The translations under genes were made by a program, and so were the position numbers. A stretch of DNA of 64,000 nucleotides from the NCBI RefSeq assembly GCF_000525995.1, contig NZ_AODL01000002.1, positions 124,001 through 188,000 on the forward strand, in the 5' to 3' direction. This DNA is from Paenilisteria riparia FSL S10-1204. GTDB taxonomy: Bacteria; Bacillota; Bacilli; Lactobacillales; Listeriaceae. Positions 38,424 through 46,344 of the stretch are shown here, piece after piece; the stretch's first letter is position 1; each line of letters begins with the position of its first letter. Under the pieces are notes generated by a model. That model saw nothing but the letters and a program-made list of their open reading frames with translations. It made no database searches and was not told where the DNA came from.

Positions 38424-39827
38424 ATGGTAGTAGGCGATTTTCCAGAAGAAAGAGACACCATCGTCATTGGTGCAGGACCCGGCGGATATGTTGCAGCAAT
38501 TCGCGCAGCACAATTAGGACAAAAAGTAACCATTATTGAGAAAGAACATTACGGCGGCGTTTGTTTAAACGTTGGGTGTATCCCTTCTAAAGCATTGATC
38601 ACAGTTGGTCACCGCTTTGCAGAAGCAAAACATTCCGATAACATGGGAATTACAACAGACAACGTAAACCTTGACTTCACAAAAGCACAAGAATGGAAAG
38701 GTTCCGTAGTCAGCAAGTTAACAACAGGCGTAAAAGGCTTGCTTAAAAAGAATAAAGTGGAAATGTTAGAAGGAGAAGCTTTCTTCGTTGATGAGCATTC
38801 TCTACGCGTTATTCACCCTGATTCTGCGCAAACTTATACGTTCAATAACGTAATCATTGCAACTGGTTCGCGTCCAATCGAAATCCCAGGCTTCAAATTC
38901 GGCAAACGTGTGCTTAGCTCAACAGGCGCACTTGCCCTTACAGAAGTTCCTAAGAAATTGGTTGTTATCGGCGGTGGTTATATCGGTACAGAGCTTGGCG
39001 GCGCGTTCGCTAACCTTGGTACAGAGCTAACAATCCTTGAAGGCGGTCCAGAAATTTTACCAACATACGAAAAAGACATGATTTCGCTTGTAAAACGCAA
39101 CCTTAAAGGTAAAGGCGTAGAAATCGTAACAAAAGCTTTGGCTAAATCTGCCGAAGAAACGGAAAACGGCGTAAAAGTAACATACGAAGCTGGCGGCGAA
39201 ACAAAATCAATCGAAGCTGACTACGTATTAGTAACTGTAGGTCGTCGTCCAAATACGGATGATATCGGTTTAGAACAACTAGGCGTTAAAGTAAGCGAAC
39301 GTGGTTTGATCGAAGTTGACAAACAAGGTCGCACAAATATCTCTAACGTTTACGCTATCGGTGACATCGTTCCTGGTGTTCCACTAGCACACAAAGCAAG
39401 CTACGAAGCAAAAGTTGCCGCTGAAGCAATCGCTGGCGAAGCATCTGAAAATGACTACACAGCATTACCAGCCGTAGTTTTCAGTGATCCAGAATTAGCA
39501 ACAGTTGGTTTAACGGAAAAAGAAGCCAAAGAAAAAGGCTTCGACGTGAAAGCTGCTAAATTCCCATTCGGTGGTAACGGTCGTGCCCTATCACTTGATG
39601 CTCCAGACGGATTTGTACGTCTTGTAACACGCAAAGAAGACGGCTTAGTTCTTGGCGCACAAGTAGCAGGAATGAACGCGTCCGATATCATCTCTGAAAT
39701 TGGATTAGCAATCGAAACAGGCGTAACAGCAGAAGATATCGCGCTTACGATTCACGCTCACCCATCATTAGGCGAGTTGACAATGGAAGCGGCAGAACTT
39801 GCGCTAGGACGTCCAATCCATATGTAA
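38424..39827 (+). CDS. pdhD: Dihydrolipoyl dehydrogenase (E3)
   Basis: Flavoprotein that re-oxidises the lipoyl groups of E2, making NADH. It has the FAD-binding [18 protein letters not shown], the redox disulfide in [15 protein letters not shown], the NAD-binding [10 protein letters not shown], and the C-terminal HAHPSLGE with the catalytic histidine. Length is 467 residues. It follows pdhC by 4 bases and ends the operon; a terminator lies 9 bases on. Confidence 0.95.
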   Translation: MVVGDFPEERDTIVIGAGPGGYVAAIRAAQLGQKVTIIEKEHYGGVCLNVGCIPSKALITVGHRFAEAKHSDNMGITTDNVNLDFTKAQEWKGSVVSKLTTGVKGLLKKNKVEMLEGEAFFVDEHSLRVIHPDSAQTYTFNNVIIATGSRPIEIPGFKFGKRVLSSTGALALTEVPKKLVVIGGGYIGTELGGAFANLGTELTILEGGPEILPTYEKDMISLVKRNLKGKGVEIVTKALAKSAEETENGVKVTYEAGGETKSIEADYVLVTVGRRPNTDDIGLEQLGVKVSERGLIEVDKQGRTNISNVYAIGDIVPGVPLAHKASYEAKVAAEAIAGEASENDYTALPAVVFSDPELATVGLTEKEAKEKGFDVKAAKFPFGGNGRALSLDAPDGFVRLVTRKEDGLVLGAQVAGMNASDIISEIGLAIETGVTAEDIALTIHAHPSLGELTMEAAELALGRPIHM

Positions 39828-39835
39828 TTATAATG

Positions 39836-39866
39836 ACGCTATTCGGGGCAACTCGGATAGCGTTTT
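39836..39866 (+). terminator. Terminator after pdhD
   Basis: Stem ACGCTATTCG / CGGATAGCGT with an 8-base loop, ending in TTTT. Confidence 0.82.
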
Positions 39867-39943
39867 ACCCATGTAAAAAAATTGTGAAGCGACACGCAAA
39901 GTAGTATGATAAACATATAAAATAAAAGAATCCAGGTGTAAAA

Positions 39944-40264
39944 TTGAAAAGACAAGTTGAAAAAATAGTCTTCGGTATTATTTACAGTTTCTCAGCGATC
40001 TTCTTTCTAGGTTTTATTGTCAACATCGTGCATGGTTTCATTATGCATATGCACGAAACAGATAGTTGGCGCGCAGTCTTGCGTATATTAGCAAGCCCAG
40101 TCACAGACCCCGCGATTTTCCAAGTGCATGTAGGCAATGACATTTGGTCGATGTTTCTAGCAATCATTATAAGCTACGTATTGCCAGCCTTTTTCTGTGT
40201 TTCCACGTATTTCTTAAAACAAGATTACCTAGAAACCCACGAAAACAGCAGATTTCTTCATTGA
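39944..40264 (+). CDS. Small membrane protein, first of two paralogues
   Basis: A 106-residue protein with two or three hydrophobic segments, starting at a TTG with AGGTG upstream. It shares with its neighbour at 40346 the pattern H-x2-H-(E/D)-T-x2-W-R-x-V-x3-I-L-x2-P-(V/I)-T and the C-terminal SYVLPAFFC. The histidine pair beside a membrane segment is notable. I know no family for it and assign no function. It has its own promoter region after the pdhD terminator. Confidence 0.6.
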   Translation: MKRQVEKIVFGIIYSFSAIFFLGFIVNIVHGFIMHMHETDSWRAVLRILASPVTDPAIFQVHVGNDIWSMFLAIIISYVLPAFFCVSTYFLKQDYLETHENSRFLH

Positions 40265-40345
40265 AAACAGTTTTTATGTGATTTTACATAACAAAAGGAG
40301 TAGAATGAAGACAGACCACATAAACTAAAGGGATTAGGTGAAGTA

Positions 40346-40663
40346 ATGGGGACGTTAAAGCGCGCGTTGTTTTGGATTTTGTATGTTATATCAGGCATTT
40401 GTTTTGTGCTGACAATCTTAGCATTTATTGTTGGATTTATGCATCATTTACACGATACAGGCGGGTGGCGTTCGGTCATTCAGATTTTAGAAACGCCGAT
40501 TACAGGCTTCATCAAGCTAACAAAAGGCTATATTCAAAAATCAGTTATCGAAGTCATTTTACTATGTATTGTAAGCTATGTATTGCCAACCTTTTTCTGT
40601 ATCGCGACACACTACATACGGAAAAACAAACGTTTAGCTTTAGAGAACGACGATGAGCATTGA
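40346..40663 (+). CDS. Small membrane protein, second of two paralogues
   Basis: A 105-residue protein clearly related to the one just upstream: HHLHDTGGWRSVIQILETPIT and SYVLPTFFC match its sequence. Two or three hydrophobic segments are predicted and the C-terminus is charged. The start ATG is preceded by TTAGGTGA. The pair looks like a tandem duplication that has diverged well. Function unknown. Confidence 0.62.
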   Translation: MGTLKRALFWILYVISGICFVLTILAFIVGFMHHLHDTGGWRSVIQILETPITGFIKLTKGYIQKSVIEVILLCIVSYVLPTFFCIATHYIRKNKRLALENDDEH

Positions 40664-40687
40664 TTCTACGGAGTCAGTGCTTTTTTC
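40657..40687 (+). terminator. Terminator after the paralogue pair
   Basis: Stem GCATTGATTC / GAGTCAGTGC (with G-T pairs) and a run of six T. It overlaps the stop codon of the second paralogue. Confidence 0.75.
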
Positions 40688-40782
40688 TTGCAATCACAAT
40701 ATTTTAAACCGCACACCGTTCATGCTAAAATAGAGGAGAAGCATCAGAAGAAAACGCCGCAAAAGTAAAGGGGAGGTTAAAC

Positions 40783-41055
40783 ATGGAATATAGTTACCCG
40801 CTCAATCTCGATTGGTCCACAGAAGAAATAGCGATTGTTATTAACTTTTATCAAGCCGTTGAAAAAGCCTACGAAACAGGAATTGACGCATCGGAAATAA
40901 AAGCAAAATATAGTGATTTTAAGCAAGTCGTACGCTCCATCGGCGAAGAAAAGAGTCTTGGTCGCGAGTTCGAAAAAGCAAGCGGCTATTCTGCATATCG
41001 TGTCATGCAACTCGTAAAAGACGCTACGACAAGCAAAATCAAAATGCAACCCTAG
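40783..41055 (+). CDS. UPF0223 family protein
   Basis: A 90-residue soluble protein of the UPF0223 family, known in B. subtilis as YktA. The pattern YSYPLNLDWSTEEIAIVINFY near the start and KSLGREFEKASGYSAYRVM near the end is characteristic. The function of the family is not known. AGGGGAGG lies before the ATG, and a thioredoxin-fold gene follows 13 bases downstream, so the two are probably cotranscribed. Confidence 0.85.
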   Translation: MEYSYPLNLDWSTEEIAIVINFYQAVEKAYETGIDASEIKAKYSDFKQVVRSIGEEKSLGREFEKASGYSAYRVMQLVKDATTSKIKMQP

Positions 41056-41068
41056 GAGGAATTTTTAA

Positions 41069-41602
41069 ATGGATATTAGTGAAATTATTGCAGGAAATGT
41101 AGGAACAGAAGCAGGCATTCATATTGGGAAAAGCGACGCACCCGTGAAAGTATTATCATTTATTAACGTACGTTGCCCGTTCTGCCGTGAATGGCATGAA
41201 AAGTCTCGTGATGTGCTCAGCCGTTACATCGATTCTGGCCGTATCGAACTAATCGTGAAGCCTTTTGATAAGGAAAAAGAATCGTTACAACGCGGCAATG
41301 TTTTCCATCACTATCTTGATTACGCAGCACCAGAAGAAACATTGGCCATTTTAGATGATATTTATGCACGACAAGACCTTTGGGGTTCGCTAACCCTAGA
41401 AGAAGTAGCGAACTTCGCAGAGGACGAATTAGGCCTTACAAAGCAAGATAACCAAGCACAAGCAGAAAAAATCATCGCAGAAGCTAATGCAGCCAACATC
41501 CGTTTAGTGCCAACTGTTATCATCGGCGAGCATATTTTCGATGAGCATATTTCACCAGAAGAATTAGAGCAATTGATTTTAGAAGAAGTAGGGAAAGAAT
41601 AA
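41069..41602 (+). CDS. Thioredoxin-fold protein (DsbA/FrnE-like)
   Basis: A 177-residue protein of the thioredoxin superfamily with a CPFC active site (NVRCPFCREWHEK near residue 35), a helical insert and a cis-proline region LVPTVIIGEHIFDE near residue 150. That order is typical of DsbA-like oxidoreductases. There is no signal peptide, so it probably acts in the cytoplasm. AGGAGG lies before the ATG. A long hairpin terminator overlaps the stop codon. Confidence 0.83.
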   Translation: MDISEIIAGNVGTEAGIHIGKSDAPVKVLSFINVRCPFCREWHEKSRDVLSRYIDSGRIELIVKPFDKEKESLQRGNVFHHYLDYAAPEETLAILDDIYARQDLWGSLTLEEVANFAEDELGLTKQDNQAQAEKIIAEANAANIRLVPTVIIGEHIFDEHISPEELEQLILEEVGKE

Positions 41603-41667
41603 AAATATACTAAAATAAGTAGGTAAAACCATGTCCGTGGTCTTGCCTACTTATTTTAGTATATTTT
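41602..41667. terminator. Long hairpin terminator
   Basis: A nearly perfect 21- to 24-bp stem (AAATATACTAAAATAAGTAGG and its complement) around a 20-base loop, ending in TTTT. It is unusually long for a simple terminator and works in either direction. Confidence 0.75.
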
Positions 41668-41754
41668 GCGTTTTTAGGACAACTCAATCTCAAAGAAAAA
41701 CATGTTTCGGCCCAAACGATGCAGGATTTTGACCATATTACGAAAAAATATTGA
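41668..41754 (+). pseudogene. Possible C-terminal coding remnant
   Basis: The 28 codons before the TGA at 41752 read AFLGQLNLKEKHVSAQTMQD and on to ITKKY, which looks like a charged helical C-terminus of a protein. There is no start codon or ribosome site upstream, since it directly follows the hairpin terminator. It may be what is left of a deleted gene. Family not recognised. Confidence 0.25.
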
Positions 41755-41881
41755 GCCCATATGGGTATATATGCTAAAATGACGATGGTTAGGAGGAAAA
41801 GGGATCCATTTTTTACTTAATTTTTGTTGAATAAATATTTTTTATAATAACTTAATAATTCAAAAAAAGGAGGTATATATT

Positions 41882-43441
41882 ATGCGTAAAATAATCGGAA
41901 TGTGCGTCCTAATGTTAGTCTTAGTTGGTGTATACAGCTATAGATCGGACGTTCGAGCAGAAGAAGTTGTGACGAAAGAACTTTATACTTTAGTAAAACC
42001 AGTAGCGTTAGACAAGGCTGGTTTGAGTCGAGGCATTTATTATGATCGCCAAGACTTAGGAATTATCATGCCGGCAGGTGAAGAATTAGAAATTAGACAG
42101 GTGGACCCGAACTATTCATTACCAGAAGCACAAAAACAAGCTTCAGTGGAACAATATCAAGAAATTTTACCCCCTTTATTAGATACAACAGCTGAAACAA
42201 CAGATTTTGTTGGGAATTATTTCCGTTTTTTATTGTTAGGCCTTGGTGATAACAAATTTGCGAGTATTGACCTAGATTTAGCAAATAATAAAGCAAAACT
42301 TTGGGTGAGTGATGAGGACCCGCATGCTTACTTTGCAGATGCCTACGCGACAATGCAATTAAAAGATGAGTTTGGGAATGTTATTTACGCACAAGATTAC
42401 ATCGGTAATATCAGTAATCCTGCAGAACTCAATAAGACTTTCGCTGTGGAATCAGGCTATTACATTTCGGTGATGCATAGAGAAGCAAATACCCGCTTAA
42501 AAATGAAAAACACAGAATCCGACGAAACAATCCCATCGCAAATAGAGAATCATTTTAAAATCACTGCTACAGGCTTACAAAGCATTAAAAAAGAAGATAT
42601 TCCAAAACCAACAGAGAATCAACTAAAATATTACGGCGACCAATACGATTTCTCCTTCTATGGTTTAGGTGATAATAAATTCGCAAGCATGGATTTGGAT
42701 TTGGTAAAGGGACAAGCGAAACTTTGGGTGAGTGGTGAGGAACCGCATGATTACTTTGCAGATGCCTACGCGACAATGCAATTAAAAGATGAACTTGGGA
42801 ATGTTATTTACGCACAAGATTATATTGGTAACATCAGTAATCCTGCAGAACTCAATAAGACTTTCGCTGTGGAACCAGGCTATTACATTTCGGTGATGCA
42901 TAGAGAAGCAAATACCCGCTTAAAAATGAAAAACACAGAATCCAACGAAACAATCCCATCGCAAATAGAGAATCATTTTAAAATCACTGCTACAGGCTTA
43001 CAAAACGTTAAAAAAGAAGATATTCCAAAACCAACAGAGAATCAACTAAAATATTATGGCGATCAATACGATTTCTCCTTGTATGGTTTAGGCGATAATA
43101 AATTCGCAAGCATGGATTTGGATTTGGTAAAGGGACAAGTGAAACTTTGGGTGAGTGATGAGGAACCGCATGTGTATTTCCAAGATTCTTATGCAACTAT
43201 TAAGATTGAGGATGCGACAGGGAATGTTATCTTTGCGAAAGACTTTCTTGGTAATGTTGCGAATACTGAGTTAAATGAGACATTGCCAATAGAATCAGGT
43301 TCCTTGATAACAATTATGCACCGAGAAGCAGCAAGTCGTTTAGTTATTCAAGATGTATCAGTAGGGTCAAAACTACTAGTTAAAGAAACGGTCACATATC
43401 AAGTTACTTCGACAGGATTGCGTTTAATCACAAGTAAATAA
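41882..43441 (+). CDS. Secreted protein with three mucin/carbohydrate-binding-type modules
   Basis: A 519-residue exported protein. The signal peptide (MRKIIGMCVLMLVLVGVYSY) is cleaved near DVRAEE. Three similar modules follow at about residues 115-235, 255-375 and 395-515, each with GLGDNKFAS(I/M)DLDL, KLWVS-(D/G)-E-(D/E)-PH, an aromatic-rich YA(T)-strand, IYAQDYIGNIS-type and MHREA. They resemble the putative mucin/carbohydrate-binding module found in enhancin-like and M60-type proteins of Bacillus. No catalytic domain, LPXTG or other anchor is seen. Modules 1 and 2 are almost identical in DNA. The ribosome site AAAGGAGG is strong. Confidence 0.72.
   Translation: MRKIIGMCVLMLVLVGVYSYRSDVRAEEVVTKELYTLVKPVALDKAGLSRGIYYDRQDLGIIMPAGEELEIRQVDPNYSLPEAQKQASVEQYQEILPPLLDTTAETTDFVGNYFRFLLLGLGDNKFASIDLDLANNKAKLWVSDEDPHAYFADAYATMQLKDEFGNVIYAQDYIGNISNPAELNKTFAVESGYYISVMHREANTRLKMKNTESDETIPSQIENHFKITATGLQSIKKEDIPKPTENQLKYYGDQYDFSFYGLGDNKFASMDLDLVKGQAKLWVSGEEPHDYFADAYATMQLKDELGNVIYAQDYIGNISNPAELNKTFAVEPGYYISVMHREANTRLKMKNTESNETIPSQIENHFKITATGLQNVKKEDIPKPTENQLKYYGDQYDFSLYGLGDNKFASMDLDLVKGQVKLWVSDEEPHVYFQDSYATIKIEDATGNVIFAKDFLGNVANTELNETLPIESGSLITIMHREAASRLVIQDVSVGSKLLVKETVTYQVTSTGLRLITSK
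42235..43085 (+). repeat. 423-bp direct repeat inside the modular secreted protein gene
   Basis: Two consecutive copies of a 423-bp (141-codon) unit; matching points at 42538 and 42961 show the period exactly. Long stretches are identical, which points to recent duplication. A third, more diverged unit follows. Confidence 0.85.
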
Positions 43442-43467
43442 CACGGCACAAAATAATTTCAAAGAAC

Positions 43468-43515
43468 GAGGCTGGAACATTTGGGCATATTCAAAATCCC
43501 TTGTGTTCCAGCCTC
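43468..43515. terminator. Hairpin between convergent genes
   Basis: Perfect 12-bp stem GAGGCTGGAACA / TGTTCCAGCCTC with a 24-base loop. No T run follows, so it may be a dispersed hairpin element that also acts as terminator. Confidence 0.6.
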
Positions 43516-43539
43516 TACTTATCTCCGTATGTTTATTTA

Positions 43540-44370
43540 TCAATCCGTAAAACTCGTCGCAACAGAAATGCCATCCAATGGATCAGCAAACTGCGTTACC
43601 ATATAAGTAGTCGCTCCGTCTTGCCAGCTAATCCTATTTCCATCTGCTCTATTTGGCACGGCCTCTAGCTTCACACCACCAACTTGATGCGGTGCAGGAA
43701 GCGTCTCTTTTTCTAGTTTGGCGACTACTTTTTTTGCTAAATCAATCGAATCTTGCTGGTCACCGCTCGTCGTATTGCGTACACTCAAGCTCCAACGACC
43801 TTCCGCCCAACTGAGAAAAGTAGAGCCAGCCCCTGCCTCTGAATATCCTGTAATACCAGAGCCTAAGTCAACGCCGTTAATACCTGTGTTCACGTTATCC
43901 ATGTGACCTGTCGCATCCGCTGCTTCTTGTTCGGTCGCATATTTCTTTCCGGAAACAGTCACAAGTGGGGTAGCTTTTTCTGCATTTTTCAAGTCCTCGC
44001 TGTTTACCGAAATTGGTTGTTTTGTTTCATAAAATACCACTTGATAGTTATCGGGAGAAGATGTTGTTCTAGCGCTTAGGTAATCTTTTTTAGAAGACAA
44101 CGGGATGTTTTTGGGGAGCATAACGATGGCATCAGTAGTCAATTTTGATTTTACTGTAGCGAAAACATCTTTTTGGGACAGTGTCGTTGTGTTGGCACTG
44201 CTTTTCGTGTCTTTATTCGTGGTATCATCCATTGTTTTACCGTAGTTATTATTATTGCTTCCATACGAGTTTCCGTGGCCACTAGAACTATCTGAGGAGT
44301 ATGAACCGCCGCAACCTGCAAGCGTCAGCATGCCTAGAAGAACTGGAAGTATTACCACTTTCTTGTTCAT
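43540..44370 (-). CDS. Lipoprotein of unknown function
   Basis: A 276-residue lipoprotein. The signal peptide ends in a lipobox LAGC at residues 17-20, followed by a Gly/Ser/Asn-rich linker (GGSYSSDSSSGHGNSYGSNN) that would span the cell wall. The folded part starts near residue 65 with SQKDVFATVKSKL and contains FLSWAEGRWSLSV. I do not recognise the domain. It is a single gene with AGAGGTG upstream, and faces the secreted modular protein gene across a hairpin. Confidence 0.75.
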   Translation of the reverse strand: MNKKVVILPVLLGMLTLAGCGGSYSSDSSSGHGNSYGSNNNNYGKTMDDTTNKDTKSSANTTTLSQKDVFATVKSKLTTDAIVMLPKNIPLSSKKDYLSARTTSSPDNYQVVFYETKQPISVNSEDLKNAEKATPLVTVSGKKYATEQEAADATGHMDNVNTGINGVDLGSGITGYSEAGAGSTFLSWAEGRWSLSVRNTTSGDQQDSIDLAKKVVAKLEKETLPAPHQVGGVKLEAVPNRADGNRISWQDGATTYMVTQFADPLDGISVATSFTD

Positions 44371-44411
44371 TACAATTCACCTCTTTGATAGGGTTTTCCC
44401 GATTTTAGTAT

Positions 44412-44441
44412 AAAAAAACCACCTCCAGCCAAGAAGGTGAT
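44412..44441 (-). terminator. Terminator after the corA-type gene
   Basis: On the minus strand, stem CACCTT / AGGTGG with a central CTTGGCTGG region, followed by a run of seven T. Confidence 0.75.
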
Positions 44442-44451
44442 TTTGTCATAT

Positions 44452-45396
44452 TTAAAAGAATTTGCGTCTCCAAAAAACAAAGCCGAGTAGTCCCGCGATA
44501 CCAAAGGAAATGCAGATGACGAGTACCCAAGCAATCGGTATATCCGAAAGTGGCAACCGCACGTTCATCCCATAAAAACTGAAAACCATCGTTGGAATCG
44601 TTAAAATGATTGTAAATGAGGTCAGGAATTTCATCACGATATTCATGTTGTTCGAAATAATCGACGCATAAGCATCCATCATCCCACTCAGAATATTCGA
44701 ATGAACTTCCGCCATCTCGATACCTTGGCGATTCTCGATAATAACGTCTTCTAGCAAATCTTGGTCTTCTTCATACATTTTCACGATATGTTGGCGCATC
44801 ATCTTATCTAGCACCAATTTATTTGATTTCAGGGCGGTTAAGAAGTAAACCAAGCTTTTCTCAATCCCCATCAAATCATATAGCTGCTTATTTTTCATTG
44901 ATTCATGTAGTTCTTTTTCAATGTCATCGGTTTGGCGACTCATCCGTTTCAAGTGACGGAGGAATTGCGTGGAAATCATGTATAAAATCTGCAAGGCGAA
45001 ACGCGTTTTCATATGGGTAAAGAAGCCTTTAATGCGATTTTTAATGAATGATTGGATAATCGATGAGTCAATCGTGCAAATCGTGATAAAGTAATCTTTC
45101 GTCATAATCATCCCGAGTGGAATGGTTTCAAATGAAGCGTAATGAATATCGTCCTCATCGACAATCGGAAAGTCACAAATAATCAAGACAGCTTCGGTAT
45201 CGTCGTCGCGCTCAATCCGGGCACTTTCATCTTTATCAAGTGGATCTTCTAAAAATTCTAATGGAATAGTATATTGTTCGGCAATTTGGTTAATCTCTTC
45301 GGACGACGGCGCCACGATGTTAATCCAGCAATTGCGTTCTGGATGTTCTAATTCTTCTAATTTGCCAACGTCATTTGATTTGAATATTTGATGCAT
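44452..45396 (-). CDS. CorA family magnesium/cobalt transporter
   Basis: Divalent cation channel of the CorA family, 314 residues. The long N-terminal cytoplasmic domain is followed by two membrane segments at the C-terminus. The ion-selectivity motif YGMN closes the first of them (FSFYGMNVRLP). A basic end (FWRRKFF) follows the second. The start has GGGAGG 6 bases upstream. A small leader ORF with an EPDP motif lies 16 bases before the start and could control translation or transcript elongation in response to Mg. Transport of Mg is inferred from the family. Confidence 0.88.
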   Translation of the reverse strand: MHQIFKSNDVGKLEELEHPERNCWINIVAPSSEEINQIAEQYTIPLEFLEDPLDKDESARIERDDDTEAVLIICDFPIVDEDDIHYASFETIPLGMIMTKDYFITICTIDSSIIQSFIKNRIKGFFTHMKTRFALQILYMISTQFLRHLKRMSRQTDDIEKELHESMKNKQLYDLMGIEKSLVYFLTALKSNKLVLDKMMRQHIVKMYEEDQDLLEDVIIENRQGIEMAEVHSNILSGMMDAYASIISNNMNIVMKFLTSFTIILTIPTMVFSFYGMNVRLPLSDIPIAWVLVICISFGIAGLLGFVFWRRKFF

Positions 45397-45412
45397 ATTT
45401 ATTCCTCCCTTT

Positions 45413-45514
45413 CTAGGATTCTAACGTATGCATGGGATACTGATGCACGCCATGAATAGAATCCTTTATTATCTGATGCGGATCAGGTTCGTTCGGTGCT
45501 ATATTCGTTTTCAT
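45413..45514 (-). CDS. Candidate Mg-sensing leader peptide upstream of the CorA-type gene, 33 aa
   Basis: A short ORF with its own strong ribosome site (AAAGGAG, 9 bases before ATG 45514). It begins MKTNIAPNEPDPHQ and is rich in proline, acidic residues and histidine. The EPDP stretch at residues 9-12 is the same as in MgtL of Salmonella, where it makes the ribosome unstable at low Mg. The stop is 16 bases before the corA-type start. Its second half also forms a stem-loop in the RNA. Too short for usual gene finding; the role is inferred from the motif and the position. Confidence 0.55.
   Translation of the reverse strand: MKTNIAPNEPDPHQIIKDSIHGVHQYPMHTLES
45416..45464 (-). promoter_or_regulatory. 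Stem-loop within the corA leader ORF
   Basis: In the minus-strand RNA, GGATTCTA pairs perfectly with TAGAATCC, and inside it GTGCAT pairs with ATGCAT around a 9-base loop. The structure spans codon 17 to the stop of the leader, next to the corA ribosome site, so a ribosome on the leader would open it. Confidence 0.55.
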
Positions 45515-45592
45515 GGTGCTCAACTCCTTTTTTCAAATAATCACAACCCCTCTATTATACAGAGATTTCCCCTTTTTGTATATGCCATTCGC

Positions 45593-46210
45593 TTAAATTT
45601 TTTGCATTTCAAAACTCATCTGATAAAGAGGTAACAATAAATCAACAGTTTCTTCCAATGTCTTGGTAAAAGCCGTTTTGTTCTTCAATGCCGCGTCACC
45701 AGGTTGGAAAATACGACCAACTAAAAACTCGCCTTTTTTAACATCGCGGAAACGTTCTAACGCTTTCGTCAAATCGGTGTTTTGTACAAGGCTTGTAGGT
45801 TTTTCTGTATGATCTAGTGAGATGGAGAAGTTGGCTGGTAAATTTTTGAGTGTATCCAGATTTTCTAGGAAGTTGTGGACAACAATTTGGCGGTTTTCGG
45901 TTTCATATATGAAGGCAAGCCAGATAAACACATATTCATCCCAAATCCCAACTTGGAAGTGCGGGTGTTTTTTGTAGCCGCGTTTGTTATTCGCAACGGC
46001 AAGCCAGGTGCTATCAGGCGGATTTACAGAGCGGCGCGCGTGTCTAGCAATATGCAGAAACATCTCGTCGTCTGTTTTGGCGCTTAAATAAGTCGCAAGC
46101 CCTTCACCAATTTGGCTGAATTTCGGTTGAATCTGGGTTTGAATAGCCTCCATCCGTTCCTCCAACCCCGGTGTTTGCATGGCTTTAAAATCTTTTTTCG
46201 TAAAACTCAT
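45593..46210 (-). CDS. UPF0637 (DUF1054) family protein
   Basis: A 205-residue soluble protein of the UPF0637 family (YktB in B. subtilis). Marks are FTKKDFKAMQTPGLEERMEA at the start, HIARHARRSVNPPDSTWLAV and FQVGIWDEYVFIWLAFIYE in the middle. A structure is known for the family but no function. It is transcribed on its own, with a GAGGAAT site before the ATG. Confidence 0.87.
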   Translation of the reverse strand: MSFTKKDFKAMQTPGLEERMEAIQTQIQPKFSQIGEGLATYLSAKTDDEMFLHIARHARRSVNPPDSTWLAVANNKRGYKKHPHFQVGIWDEYVFIWLAFIYETENRQIVVHNFLENLDTLKNLPANFSISLDHTEKPTSLVQNTDLTKALERFRDVKKGEFLVGRIFQPGDAALKNKTAFTKTLEETVDLLLPLYQMSFEMQKI

Positions 46211-46344
46211 TGTGATTCCTCGCTTTCATAAAAAATAGACGTTTATTTCATTATAACGTAAAAAAGAGTCTTAGAGGCTGTATTTAGCTTGAAATTATGA
46301 TAAGCTAGGAAAAATGAGAAACAAAACGAAGGAGTGGTACAAAG

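Noticed and set aside
45428-45448. M-box Mg riboswitch before the CorA-type gene
   Set aside because: The leader is only about 100-150 bases, is almost wholly taken up by the small ORF, and has no M-box core; the leader peptide reading fits better.
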